Source: Crocinitomicaceae bacterium (GTDB lineage: Bacteria > Bacteroidota > Bacteroidia > Flavobacteriales_D > Crocinitomicaceae). From it: a stretch of 64,000 nt of DNA. A program made the translations under genes and the position numbers. Under the pieces are notes generated by a model. That model was given only the letters and a program-made list of their open reading frames with translations, had not been told where the DNA came from and made no database searches. The stretch lies in the NCBI GenBank assembly GCA_023957475.1, contig JAMLHA010000001.1, forward strand, positions 413,562 through 477,561, read 5' to 3'. The number at the start of each line of letters is the position of its first letter. Within the stretch, counting starts at the first letter, position 1. Below, piece after piece: positions 25,529 through 33,670 of the stretch.

Positions 25529-26390
25529 AAATAATCATTTTAATGTATTCTTTATTAAAAATTGTTATTTTAAGAATATAAATTCCCATTTCTAAACTAT
25601 TAAATCTAATTTTTCTTGAAAAAGAATCATAATTAATTAGTAAGTGTTTTCCGTATAAATCATATAATGTCACTGTATTAATTATTCCATCTGTTTTAAT
25701 AAACACCTCACCTTTTGTGGGATTAGGATAAACTTCAAGGAATGAAATTGACCTTATACTTTCTAAACCAACACCGATATCATAACATAAATCATTGTCT
25801 GCATTTTGGTAAACTTGTTCAAAACCTTTGTGACAACAATACAACTTTGGGTTAATCTGATCCATAAAAACAAATTTTAAATACCCTGAACTAAATAATC
25901 CCAATGAACTACCTATACCAGAATACCAATATTCTATATCTGTTCCATAATATAATGAAGGCGCCGTTGTTCGCATTGTCATTCTTCTTCTCTCATATCC
26001 CATAACTACAACAGTATCAATGTCTTCACAAATAAGAAGAGTAGAATCACCCGCCATATAATAATTTGGTTTAACATAAATACTATCTCCAATATCAAGC
26101 CCAAAATCATAGAGCAAATTATCTTTATTTAAATATTGATTTCTCCAAAAAACACGATTATTTTCTTCTCTAATTAGATAAAGTGTTTCTGTTCCACTAT
26201 AATGAAATAGTGTATCTGAAATATAGCTATGAATTCGATGATAAACTTTAGTGTCTATAGTTGTTGTATCATTTTTTATGTAGTATAACTTCCTTTTAGC
26301 CTCAGACCAAATTGTATTTGTATCAAGTATCTGTGCACTTACTCCCCCAAGCACAAACACAAAAAACGGTAATAAGACTAGCTTTTTCAT
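25521..26390 (-). CDS. Small T9SS-sorted secreted protein (paralogue of the gene at 59048-59920)
   Basis: The 289-residue protein has a signal peptide (about residues 1-19), a conserved body and a C-terminal T9SS sorting domain starting near LEVYPNPTKGEVFI. The body shares long stretches with the protein encoded at 59048-59920: QILDTNTIWSEA at the mature N-terminus, VFWRN, LLYDFGL, DSTLLICE, TDIEYW, and LYCCHKGF with adjacent cysteines just before the sorting domain. I do not recognise the domain. Here it is the first gene of a two-gene unit with the metalloprotease (8-base overlap), whereas the paralogue stands alone. A role as an extracellular partner or adhesin is possible but unsupported. 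Confidence 0.8.
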   Translation of the reverse strand: MKKLVLLPFFVFVLGGVSAQILDTNTIWSEAKRKLYYIKNDTTTIDTKVYHRIHSYISDTLFHYSGTETLYLIREENNRVFWRNQYLNKDNLLYDFGLDIGDSIYVKPNYYMAGDSTLLICEDIDTVVVMGYERRRMTMRTTAPSLYYGTDIEYWYSGIGSSLGLFSSGYLKFVFMDQINPKLYCCHKGFEQVYQNADNDLCYDIGVGLESIRSISFLEVYPNPTKGEVFIKTDGIINTVTLYDLYGKHLLINYDSFSRKIRFNSLEMGIYILKITIFNKEYIKMIIYE

Positions 26391-26457
26391 AATTGCTTGT
26401 TTTAATTGTTATACGAATATACGAAAAAAATGGTGTTTATAAAACAATTTACTATTA

Positions 26458-26605
26458 AATTTCGGTAAACGCTCAGTCTGAACTCACAGTAAAGACTCTA
26501 TGAAGCTGTCATGGGAACAGTGCTTATTCTTCATTCAATAGTTTTTGATCAATTGTTCAGAAAGCTTTACTCCAAATTTTAAAAAATGTTTGCCCAAACA
26601 GAATT
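26458..26605. repeat. Direct repeat copy B flanking the secreted-protease locus
   Basis: This matches 21825-21965 in direct orientation. The core 26516-26551 is identical over 36 bases and the flanks are diverged. The copy lies between the LOG gene and the first T9SS gene. Confidence 0.85.
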
Positions 26606-26614
26606 TCAGGTCAA

Positions 26615-27358
26615 TTACTTACAATTTCTCAAAGAATCTTCTCCAAGCATTCTTATTGGTTTTACTTCTCTTAGTTTAATACCTTTGTGTTCTTTTGCGT
26701 ACTTAATGATATAATCAAAAGCTTCTTCTACATCGTCAGTAAATAGAAACAGCTTCTCGTCTTCTGGACTAATGGTGCCTTCTTCTTTCATTACCTCAAT
26801 ATGTTCGATAATGTTTTTGTGAAATTCTTTGTCCATAACAACCAAAGGTAATTTTTCCATTTTCCCTGTTTGAATCAGCGTAATGGTTTCAAATGTTTCA
26901 TCTAAAGTTCCAAAACCTCCCGGAAAAATGATAAAGGCAAATGAATATTTTCGAAGCAATTCTTTTCGAACAAAGAACGAATCAAATGTTATAAAGGTAT
27001 CCAAATACGGGTTTTCCTTTTGTTCATGCGGTAACACGATGTTGCAACCAACAGAAATTCCACAAACATCTTTTGCACCTCTGTTAGCTGCTTCCATGAT
27101 TCCCGGACCTCCGCCAGTCATAATTGCAAACCCTTCTGCTGCTAATTTAGCCGACAATTCTCGTGCTTTGATGTAATAACTTTCATCTTCATTGAAGCGA
27201 GCAGAACCAAACACGGTAATTGTTGGCCCTAAAAAGTGCATTTTTCGAAAGCCTTTAACAAATTGGATAACAATACTGATGGTGTATTTAAACTCTCTCC
27301 ATCTGGTTCTTGCTCCTTTTAAAAAGCTAATTTCTTCTTTTAAAGAGGTGTCTTTCAT
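26615..27358 (-). CDS. LOG family nucleotide-binding protein (TIGR00730 type)
   Basis: The 247-residue Rossmann-like protein carries both LOG signatures: GGGPGIMEA at 82-90 (continuing ANRGA) and PGGFGTLDE at 146-154. LOG proteins hydrolyse nucleoside 5'-monophosphates to base and ribose 5-phosphate. The type originally called lysine decarboxylase is now known to include cytokinin-activating phosphoribohydrolases and the PpnN group. The bacterial substrate cannot be read from sequence. It overlaps the end of the trhO gene by 4 bases on the same strand, so the two are coupled. Confidence 0.88.
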   Translation of the reverse strand: MKDTSLKEEISFLKGARTRWREFKYTISIVIQFVKGFRKMHFLGPTITVFGSARFNEDESYYIKARELSAKLAAEGFAIMTGGGPGIMEAANRGAKDVCGISVGCNIVLPHEQKENPYLDTFITFDSFFVRKELLRKYSFAFIIFPGGFGTLDETFETITLIQTGKMEKLPLVVMDKEFHKNIIEHIEVMKEEGTISPEDEKLFLFTDDVEEAFDYIIKYAKEHKGIKLREVKPIRMLGEDSLRNCK

Positions 27359-28434
27359 GGTGTTTGATTGCTAATTAATTCGATTGGTTTATCGTTATTA
27401 GCCTTAAATATTAATTTTTCTGAACGTCCTTTTTTATAAATCTTATTGCTAAAATCTTTTCCTTTTCGAAGCACTTTTTGTTCATTTTCTGGCAGTTCAA
27501 CAATGTGTTTGCATTCGTCAGAACAGCAATGATTCATTTTTTCTTGACAAGCTTCGCATTGAATGAACAATAAATGACAGGCTTCGTTTGCACAATTTAC
27601 GTGTATATCGGCAGGTTCTCCACATTGGTGGCAATGCGCAATCACATCATCAGAAATGCGCTCAGCTCTTCTTTCATCAAAAACAAAGTTCTTCCCAATG
27701 AATTTATTTGGTAATCCTTCTTTTTTACAATCGTTAGCGTATTTTATGATACCACCATTCAACATGTAAACATTTTTAAATCCTTTGTGTTTAAACCATG
27801 CAGAAGCCTTTTCACAACGAATACCACCTGTGCAATACATGACTAAGTTTTTCTCTTCATTGCCTTGCAAATACTTATCTTCGATGTAAGGTAGAGATTC
27901 ACGGAAAGTGTCAACATCAGGAGTAATAGCACCTTGGAAATACCCCACTTCTGATTCATAGTGATTTCTAAAATCGATGAGAATAGTATCTGGGTTATCT
28001 GTTAAGTCGTTAAATTCCTGAGCTGACAAATGTTTACCCTTGTTTGTAACGTCAAATGTATCATCATTTAAACCATCAGCGAGAATTTTATCTCTCACTT
28101 TGATTTTTAATTTTAGAAATGGAAACTCAACGTCACCATTTTCTACCGCAATGTTCAAACGAACACCATCTAAGAAAGAAATTTCATACAATTCCTTCTT
28201 AAACACATCAAAATTTTGTTTTGGAACAGAAATTTGGGCGTTTATACCTTCTTTAGCGACATAAACCCTTCCGAGAACATCTATTTTTTGCCAGATGTTG
28301 TATAAAAAATCTCTAAAAACTTGAGGATTGTCAATTTTGGCATATTGATAGAATGAAATAGTTACCCATTCGTATCCTTTTTCACGCCATTTGTTTTCCA
28401 ATTCCTCCTTACTCAAAGTATTCCACAGTTGCAT
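27355..28434 (-). CDS. trhO: tRNA uridine(34) hydroxylase, rhodanese-like (TrhO/YceA)
   Basis: The 359-residue protein has the TrhO layout: an N-terminal acylphosphatase-like domain (residues about 20-115), a rhodanese domain with catalytic Cys201 in YCTGGIRC, and a C-terminal Cys-rich zinc-like region (HCHQCGEPADIHVNC, then CEACQEK, then CCSDEC). TrhO makes 5-hydroxyuridine at the wobble position of tRNAs. Length and motifs are normal. It is the first gene of a two-gene minus-strand unit with the LOG gene. Confidence 0.9.
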   Translation of the reverse strand: MQLWNTLSKEELENKWREKGYEWVTISFYQYAKIDNPQVFRDFLYNIWQKIDVLGRVYVAKEGINAQISVPKQNFDVFKKELYEISFLDGVRLNIAVENGDVEFPFLKLKIKVRDKILADGLNDDTFDVTNKGKHLSAQEFNDLTDNPDTILIDFRNHYESEVGYFQGAITPDVDTFRESLPYIEDKYLQGNEEKNLVMYCTGGIRCEKASAWFKHKGFKNVYMLNGGIIKYANDCKKEGLPNKFIGKNFVFDERRAERISDDVIAHCHQCGEPADIHVNCANEACHLLFIQCEACQEKMNHCCSDECKHIVELPENEQKVLRKGKDFSNKIYKKGRSEKLIFKANNDKPIELISNQTP

Positions 28435-28739
28435 GCTATGTAAAATTTAAAATAAAAAGTTGGTACAAATTTACAGTAAATTAACCAAAAAGCTACAAAT
28501 CACTGAAAAAAAAGACTGAATAGTTGATTTGTTGTCATTAATGAATAAGATACTTATTTAACCCGTTGTGCATTTAGATAGAAAGTAGTTGTATTAAAAT
28601 AAAGGAGATTCCTCAAAAAACCTTAGCGATTTTTATCGGAATGACTGTGTTTATTGGTTTTAAGACAGGAAAAACGACGGCGAAGTCATCGTCTTTCCTT
28701 ATTGTTTTTTTGTTTTACAAATGCACAATAGACATTTAT
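28435..28739. other. Intergenic region with degenerate palindromic repeat pieces
   Basis: This 305-base gap lies upstream of trhO and downstream of dnaJ. It holds AGATTCCTC (28606-28614) and ATCGGAATGAC (28635-28645), the same words found in the palindrome after uvrB. A local inverted repeat at about 28668-28699 (AGGAAA...ACGA against TCGT...TTTCCT) may terminate dnaJ transcription. No convincing gene is present; a 60-codon plus-strand frame from 28641 runs into dnaJ and looks accidental. Confidence 0.6.
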
Positions 28740-29870
28740 TTACTGAAACATGTCTTTTACTCGTTGGAAAAATCCTTTTTCGTTTTCGTCAGGACTTGGT
28801 ATAAAGTTTTCACTCGTTCTTAATTTTTCCAAGACCGCTTTTTCTTCTTTTGTCACTTTTTTAGGAGTCCAAACGTTGATGTGTACAAATAAATCACCAC
28901 TTCCATACCCTTGTAAGATTGGTAATCCCTTGCCTTTCAAGCGAAGTGTTTTTCCGCTTTGTGTTCCAGGCTCCACTTTAATTTTTACTTTTCCAGTTAC
29001 GGTTGGTATTTCTATTGATTCACCTAAAACAGCGTCAACAAAGTTAACGTATGCATCGTAGTGTAAATGTTCACCATCACGACGCAGTTCACTGTGTTGT
29101 ATTTCTTCAATGACAACGATTAAATCACCAGGAATTCCATTAAATGGACCAGCATTACCTTTTCCCGAAACACTTAATTGCATTCCGTCTTCAACACCTG
29201 CTGGTATGTCTAACTCGATGATGTCTTCCTTGCGTTTTAAACCCTCTGAATTTGCATCAGCTGGTTTTTTATCAATTAATTTCCCTGTTCCTTGACAAGT
29301 GGTACAAGCTGTTTGTGTTTGCATTGCGCCCAAAAAGGTTTGAGAAATACGTGTGATGCGACCAGAACCGTTACAAGTGGAACATGTTTTATAGGTTACA
29401 CCATCTGCATTTACCAATTTGTTCACTTTTATTTTCTTGTGAGCACCATTAGCAATCTCTTCAAGTGTTAATTTGATTTTAACACGTAAATTAGACCCTT
29501 TCGTACGTACAGAGCCACCACCTCTGGAGCCACCAAAGCTGGATCCACCAAAATGACCACCAAAATGACCACCAAAAATATCTCCAAAATGTGAGAAGAT
29601 ATCATCCATATTCATTCCCCCACCGCTAAATCCACCAGCACCATCCATTCCAGCGTGACCAAAACGATCGTATTGAGCACGTTTTTGAGAATCACTCAAC
29701 ACTTCGTATGCTTCTGCAGCTTCTTTAAATTTTTCTTCTGCTTCTTTATCGTCCGGATTTTTGTCGGGGTGATATTTTAAAGCAAGTTTACGATAGGCCT
29801 TTTTTATTTCGGCTTCATCAGCACTTTTTGAAACACCTAAAACCTCGTAATAATCTCTTTTTTCACTCAT
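28740..29870 (-). CDS. dnaJ: Chaperone DnaJ with reduced zinc-finger domain
   Basis: The 376-residue DnaJ has an intact J domain with HPD at 34-36, a G/F-rich linker (about 71-122) and the C-terminal substrate-binding domains. It stimulates DnaK ATPase activity. The zinc region carries only two of the usual four CxxCxGxG motifs: Cys163/Cys166 (CSTCNGSG) and Cys189/Cys192 (CTTCQGTG). The first motif is replaced by [10 protein letters not shown] and the fourth by [10 protein letters not shown], so zinc centre I is missing while centre II remains. I recall the same reduction in Flavobacterium DnaJ. It lies 9 bases after grpE in a two-gene operon. Confidence 0.95.
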   Translation of the reverse strand: MSEKRDYYEVLGVSKSADEAEIKKAYRKLALKYHPDKNPDDKEAEEKFKEAAEAYEVLSDSQKRAQYDRFGHAGMDGAGGFSGGGMNMDDIFSHFGDIFGGHFGGHFGGSSFGGSRGGGSVRTKGSNLRVKIKLTLEEIANGAHKKIKVNKLVNADGVTYKTCSTCNGSGRITRISQTFLGAMQTQTACTTCQGTGKLIDKKPADANSEGLKRKEDIIELDIPAGVEDGMQLSVSGKGNAGPFNGIPGDLIVVIEEIQHSELRRDGEHLHYDAYVNFVDAVLGESIEIPTVTGKVKIKVEPGTQSGKTLRLKGKGLPILQGYGSGDLFVHINVWTPKKVTKEEKAVLEKLRTSENFIPSPDENEKGFFQRVKDMFQ

Positions 29871-29879
29871 AGTACTATC

Positions 29880-30419
29880 TTATTGTCCTACTACAACCTT
29901 AGCAAAACGGATAACTTTTTCATTTAATAAATATCCTTTTTCAACATCGTCAATTACCTTGCCTTTCATGTTTTCATCAACAGGTAAATTAGCGATTGCT
30001 TCGTGGAAATCACTGTCAAATGTTTCACCTTTTGATTCCATTTGTTTTAAACCTTTGGCTTCTAAAGTCGATTTTAATTTGTTGTAAATTAATTTAAAAC
30101 CATCTTTAATGGCTTCAATATCATCTGATTTTTCATTGTTTTCAATGGCGCGTTCAAAATCATCAATGGTTTGAATTAAATCCAACAATAATTTTTCGTT
30201 CGCATTAGAAATAATGTCAGCTTTTTCTTTGATTGTTCTTTTGCGGTAATTGTCAAATTCAGCAAAAAGACGAACAAATCGATCGTTTAGATCGTTGTAT
30301 TTATCATCCGCAGACAATTCTTGGTTTTCAGTTTCATCTACTTCTAACTGCTCTTGAGAAGAATCATTCAATTGCTCCTCATTTGTAAATTCTTCTTTAT
30401 TTTCTTCTTTATGTGACAT
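29880..30419 (-). CDS. grpE: Nucleotide exchange factor GrpE
   Basis: The protein has an acidic, disordered N-terminus (about residues 1-40), a long coiled-coil helix with LNDRFVRLFAEFDNYRKRTIKEK, and the C-terminal beta domain (MKGKVIDDVEKGYLLNEKVIRFAKVVV). It releases ADP from DnaK and is co-transcribed with dnaJ. Two in-frame ATGs exist, at 30440 (186 residues) and 30419 (179 residues, starting MSHKEEN). The second is chosen because a sigma-54-like promoter would start transcription close to 30440, but the first cannot be excluded. Confidence 0.93.
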   Translation of the reverse strand: MSHKEENKEEFTNEEQLNDSSQEQLEVDETENQELSADDKYNDLNDRFVRLFAEFDNYRKRTIKEKADIISNANEKLLLDLIQTIDDFERAIENNEKSDDIEAIKDGFKLIYNKLKSTLEAKGLKQMESKGETFDSDFHEAIANLPVDENMKGKVIDDVEKGYLLNEKVIRFAKVVVGQ

Positions 30420-30450
30420 AATTAACTCAAAATTGTTCATTTTTTAGCTG

Positions 30451-30466
30451 TCAAATAACTTGCCAA
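30451..30466 (-). promoter_or_regulatory. Possible sigma-54-like promoter of grpE-dnaJ
   Basis: On the minus strand TTGGCA is followed by a GA exactly 10 bases after the GG, near the GG-N10-GC spacing of sigma-54 promoters. The -12 element is imperfect. A palindrome TTGTCATATTGACAA at 30519-30533 lies upstream and could be an activator or heat-shock operator shared with the divergent secreted amidase gene. Confidence 0.3.
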
Positions 30467-30573
30467 TTTTATTGTTCGGACACTATGGCAGAAAAAAGAT
30501 AAATTTTTTAAAAAATGATTGTCATATTGACAAAATTATTAATTTTACGATACAACTATTTTAGATTTTACAA

Positions 30574-33519
30574 ATGAAACATTTACTATTACTATTTTGC
30601 TGTGTTGTTCTAACACATTTATCGAGTTTTTCTCAATATACCTCTACTTTTCAAAGTGTATATATGAATTATCCTTCATTGCCAAAAGGTGTATTGGAAG
30701 CGGTCTCCTGGTCAAATACCCATATTCGGCATATTTCTGTGACAGAAAAAGAATCTTGCGCAGGAATGCCTCGTGCATTGGGAGTAATGGGGTTGTTCTA
30801 CGATGGAAAGAATTATTTCCGTGAGAATGGAAATTTAGTAGCTTCATTATCTGGTATGAATGAAACAGAACAGTTGTTATCACCCGAAAATCAAATTTTA
30901 GCTTATGGCAGTGCTTTTAACACCATTTATGAAAACTATTTAAATTACTTCAATTCAGTAGCAAAGGCAATTTATTTCACGTTGAATGCTTTGAGCGAAA
31001 TCCCTGATTCGGGAAATGTAAACAAATATGCGTTGGATGCTCAAATATATCAGGTTTTAAATTACATGAACAACCTTGAATTTGCAAATTTATACCAATT
31101 TCAAAAGAAAAATTATGATTTGAAAGCGCTGTTTGGTGCTGAGAACTTAAAAATACTAACTGCTAAAAAAGTAGTTGTTTCAGAAGAACAAATAACCAAT
31201 GAATTGGGTAATAGTTATACGCTATCTGCACTAAAATCGAGTGAATATGGTCCTGCAGTATGGGACCCTGCTCCAAGTTGTAATTACAGTTCAAGAAGTG
31301 GAACGGCTATTTCGGCTATCACGATACATACCATTCAAGGTTCTTATGCTGGCGCTATTTCTTGGTCCAAAAACTGTGAATCAAACGTGTCCTACCACTA
31401 CGTGATACGCTCTTCTGATGGGCAAGTTACACAAATGGTGTTGGAAGCAAACAAAGCGTGGCACGTTGGTTCGGAAAACCCTTATACAATTGGCTACGAA
31501 CACGAAGGATGGATTGATGATGGCTCTTGGTACACGCAAGCGATGTACCAAAGTTCGGCTGATTTGTCGAGAGACGTTACCAATAGTGGTTACGGAATAC
31601 CACCATTAAGAACTTATTTTGGTGTTTCTACATCAGGTACGAAATTATTGGGCAACTGTACGAAAATAAAAGGACATCAGCATTATCCCAACCAAACACA
31701 TACAGATCCTGGAATTTATTGGGATTGGGAAAAATATTATAAGTTGATTAATAACACTCCAACAATAACAACGATAACGAATGCAAACGGAAATTTATAC
31801 GATACAGGTGGTGCAACGGGTGATTATGGTAACGATGAACGGAAATTGTGGTTAATTCAACCGGCTAATACCTCGTCCATTTCCATTCATTTTTCTGAAT
31901 TTAATATTGAAAACAATTGGGATTACTTATTTTTATATGACGGAGCAACCACCGATGCGCCATTGATTGGAAAATATACAGGTACAAATTCACCAGGAAC
32001 AATTACTTCTACAAGTGGTAGTTTGTTGATTGAATTCCGCTCGGATTGTGCTACAACAGCAAGTGGTTGGGCAATTAACTATACATCAGTGAGTGATGTA
32101 CAAGCTCCTCCTGTAACTTCTATTGTTCAGGGAAATCAATGGAAAACTTCCGATTTCATGTTAACCATAAACGATGTTAGTTCCCAATCAACAATTGAAG
32201 AACGTTATTATTTGATAGCTGATAGAGCAAATAACTCTTCAACATGGAAAGCTCAGCCATCTGAAGGCTTTTTTTTGGATGATTTTACTACATTGTCGCC
32301 GAGTTGGGTGGAGCAAACAAGTACATTTTCTATCAATAACGGACGGTTGGAATGCCTTGATGAGACTACTTCCAATTCCAATATTTATTTGATGTTGCAA
32401 CAAACAGCCTCATCAGATTATTTGTACCAATGGACACAACGTTTCAATGGTAGTGGAGCTAATCAACGAGCTGGATTGCATTTTATGTGTAGTGACCCTA
32501 CTTTGACTAATAGAGGAAACTCTTATTTTGTTTACCTTAGAGAGGCGAATGATAAAGTACAAATCTATTCTGTGACGAATGATGTTTTTACTTTGCAAAC
32601 AGACGATGATTTTGTAATTAATAACGCTATAGATTATCACATTCAAATGACTTATTCGCCTACATCTGGTTGGATTAAGGTTTATATTAACGGACAGTTG
32701 GCAAGTTCTTGGCAAGATGCGAATCCACTTCAATCGGGAAATAGTATTTCAATCAGAACGGCAAACACGGTGGTTGAATACGATAATTTTTCAGTATTGA
32801 AAAGTCGAAGCAATTTTGTGCAAGTCTCTACAGGACTAGCCGGTTTGATTAAATATGAAAGTGAAAATGGTCAACCTACAGGGAGGGTTTTAGCTTTGGC
32901 TAAAGATGCGTTAAGTTGGTCTTCAGTTGATACGATGGATGTTCTATTAGATAAAACAAGTCCTGTTTTAAACTTCATTAATGACGGCGTAGCAGCCGAT
33001 GTGAGTCAGTTCTGGGGTGATTCCATCAGTGCAAATTGGTCGTTTTCTGATATTCATTCAGATGTAACTAATTATGAATACGCTGTTGGAACAACGCCAA
33101 ATGGAAATGATGTATTAGACTGGACAAGTGTTGGAACAGCTGAATTCTTTACAACAAATTTTGAAAATGGCATTGTTGGTCAAATGTATTATGTTTCAAT
33201 TAAAGCTACTAATGGCGCTGATTTGGTGGCGCAAATAAGCTCAGATGGTCAAAAATACATCGATGATTTGTCAGTTGATAATGCAATATTGGAAACAATT
33301 AAACTCTATCCAAATCCATTTACAAATGAATTGCATATTGAAGGAATACAGGAAAATTCCACTATTGAATTAATCGATATGAATGGTAAAGTTGTTTTTA
33401 AAATAGAATCAGCTAAAGAAAAAGAATTGCTTTATTTAGATCGAATTTATTCAGGAGTTTATTCTTTAAAAATATCCAATCAGAAACAAGTGACTATTAA
33501 AAAAGTAGTGAAATCATAA
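30574..33519 (+). CDS. Secreted N-acetylmuramoyl-L-alanine amidase with CUB domain and T9SS sorting signal
   Basis: The 981-residue protein has a signal peptide (1-20) and an N-terminal helical region. An amidase_2 domain (about 225-390) follows, with likely zinc ligands His252 (ITIHT), His368 (GHQH) and Asp378 (HTDPG). A CUB-like domain (about 395-505, with WDYLFLYDG), one or two beta-sandwich domains resembling lectin-like jelly rolls (about 510-780), a further beta domain, and a C-terminal T9SS sorting domain (IKLYPNPFTNELHIEG) complete it. It probably cleaves peptidoglycan outside the cell, either of competitors or prey, or as a surface-bound remodelling enzyme. It is divergent from grpE-dnaJ. 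Confidence 0.8.
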   Translation: MKHLLLLFCCVVLTHLSSFSQYTSTFQSVYMNYPSLPKGVLEAVSWSNTHIRHISVTEKESCAGMPRALGVMGLFYDGKNYFRENGNLVASLSGMNETEQLLSPENQILAYGSAFNTIYENYLNYFNSVAKAIYFTLNALSEIPDSGNVNKYALDAQIYQVLNYMNNLEFANLYQFQKKNYDLKALFGAENLKILTAKKVVVSEEQITNELGNSYTLSALKSSEYGPAVWDPAPSCNYSSRSGTAISAITIHTIQGSYAGAISWSKNCESNVSYHYVIRSSDGQVTQMVLEANKAWHVGSENPYTIGYEHEGWIDDGSWYTQAMYQSSADLSRDVTNSGYGIPPLRTYFGVSTSGTKLLGNCTKIKGHQHYPNQTHTDPGIYWDWEKYYKLINNTPTITTITNANGNLYDTGGATGDYGNDERKLWLIQPANTSSISIHFSEFNIENNWDYLFLYDGATTDAPLIGKYTGTNSPGTITSTSGSLLIEFRSDCATTASGWAINYTSVSDVQAPPVTSIVQGNQWKTSDFMLTINDVSSQSTIEERYYLIADRANNSSTWKAQPSEGFFLDDFTTLSPSWVEQTSTFSINNGRLECLDETTSNSNIYLMLQQTASSDYLYQWTQRFNGSGANQRAGLHFMCSDPTLTNRGNSYFVYLREANDKVQIYSVTNDVFTLQTDDDFVINNAIDYHIQMTYSPTSGWIKVYINGQLASSWQDANPLQSGNSISIRTANTVVEYDNFSVLKSRSNFVQVSTGLAGLIKYESENGQPTGRVLALAKDALSWSSVDTMDVLLDKTSPVLNFINDGVAADVSQFWGDSISANWSFSDIHSDVTNYEYAVGTTPNGNDVLDWTSVGTAEFFTTNFENGIVGQMYYVSIKATNGADLVAQISSDGQKYIDDLSVDNAILETIKLYPNPFTNELHIEGIQENSTIELIDMNGKVVFKIESAKEKELLYLDRIYSGVYSLKISNQKQVTIKKVVKS

Positions 33520-33532
33520 AATTTATTGAATA

Positions 33533-33602
33533 CCCCTATTTTTTAGGGGGTTATTTTCATAAAAATACAACTTTTACTATATTTTGATAAAAAATAGGGG
33601 GT
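33533..33602. promoter_or_regulatory. Candidate nitrogen-control operator sites upstream of glnN
   Basis: A palindrome CCCCTATTTTTTAGGGGG lies at 33533-33550, and a half-site with the same word, TAGGGGGT, at 33595-33602, about 27 bases before the -33 element of the glnN promoter. The spacing suits an activator. The first copy is close to the preceding stop and could also act as a weak terminator. The regulator is unknown. Confidence 0.4.
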
Positions 33603-33628
33603 GTATTGAAAAAAATACAAATTTTTTA

Positions 33629-33657
33629 TTGTGAAAAAATGTTTTTATATATTTTTG
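33629..33657 (+). promoter_or_regulatory. Bacteroidota-type promoter of glnN
   Basis: TTG at 33629-33631 and TATTTTTG at 33650-33657 are separated by 18 bases, fitting TTG-N-TAnnTTTG. The start of transcription would be about 7 bases before the ATG at 33671, giving a nearly leaderless mRNA. Confidence 0.55.
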
Positions 33658-33670
33658 CAAAAAAAATAGT

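Noticed and set aside
28641..28823. 60-codon plus-strand frame before dnaJ
   Set aside because: It runs into the 3' end of dnaJ on the other strand and its hydrophobic content reflects T-rich DNA.
33533..33550. Pure terminator reading of the CCCCTA/TAGGGG palindrome
   Set aside because: The stem is short, no T-run follows, and a matching half-site lies near the glnN promoter, so an operator is favoured though not proven.
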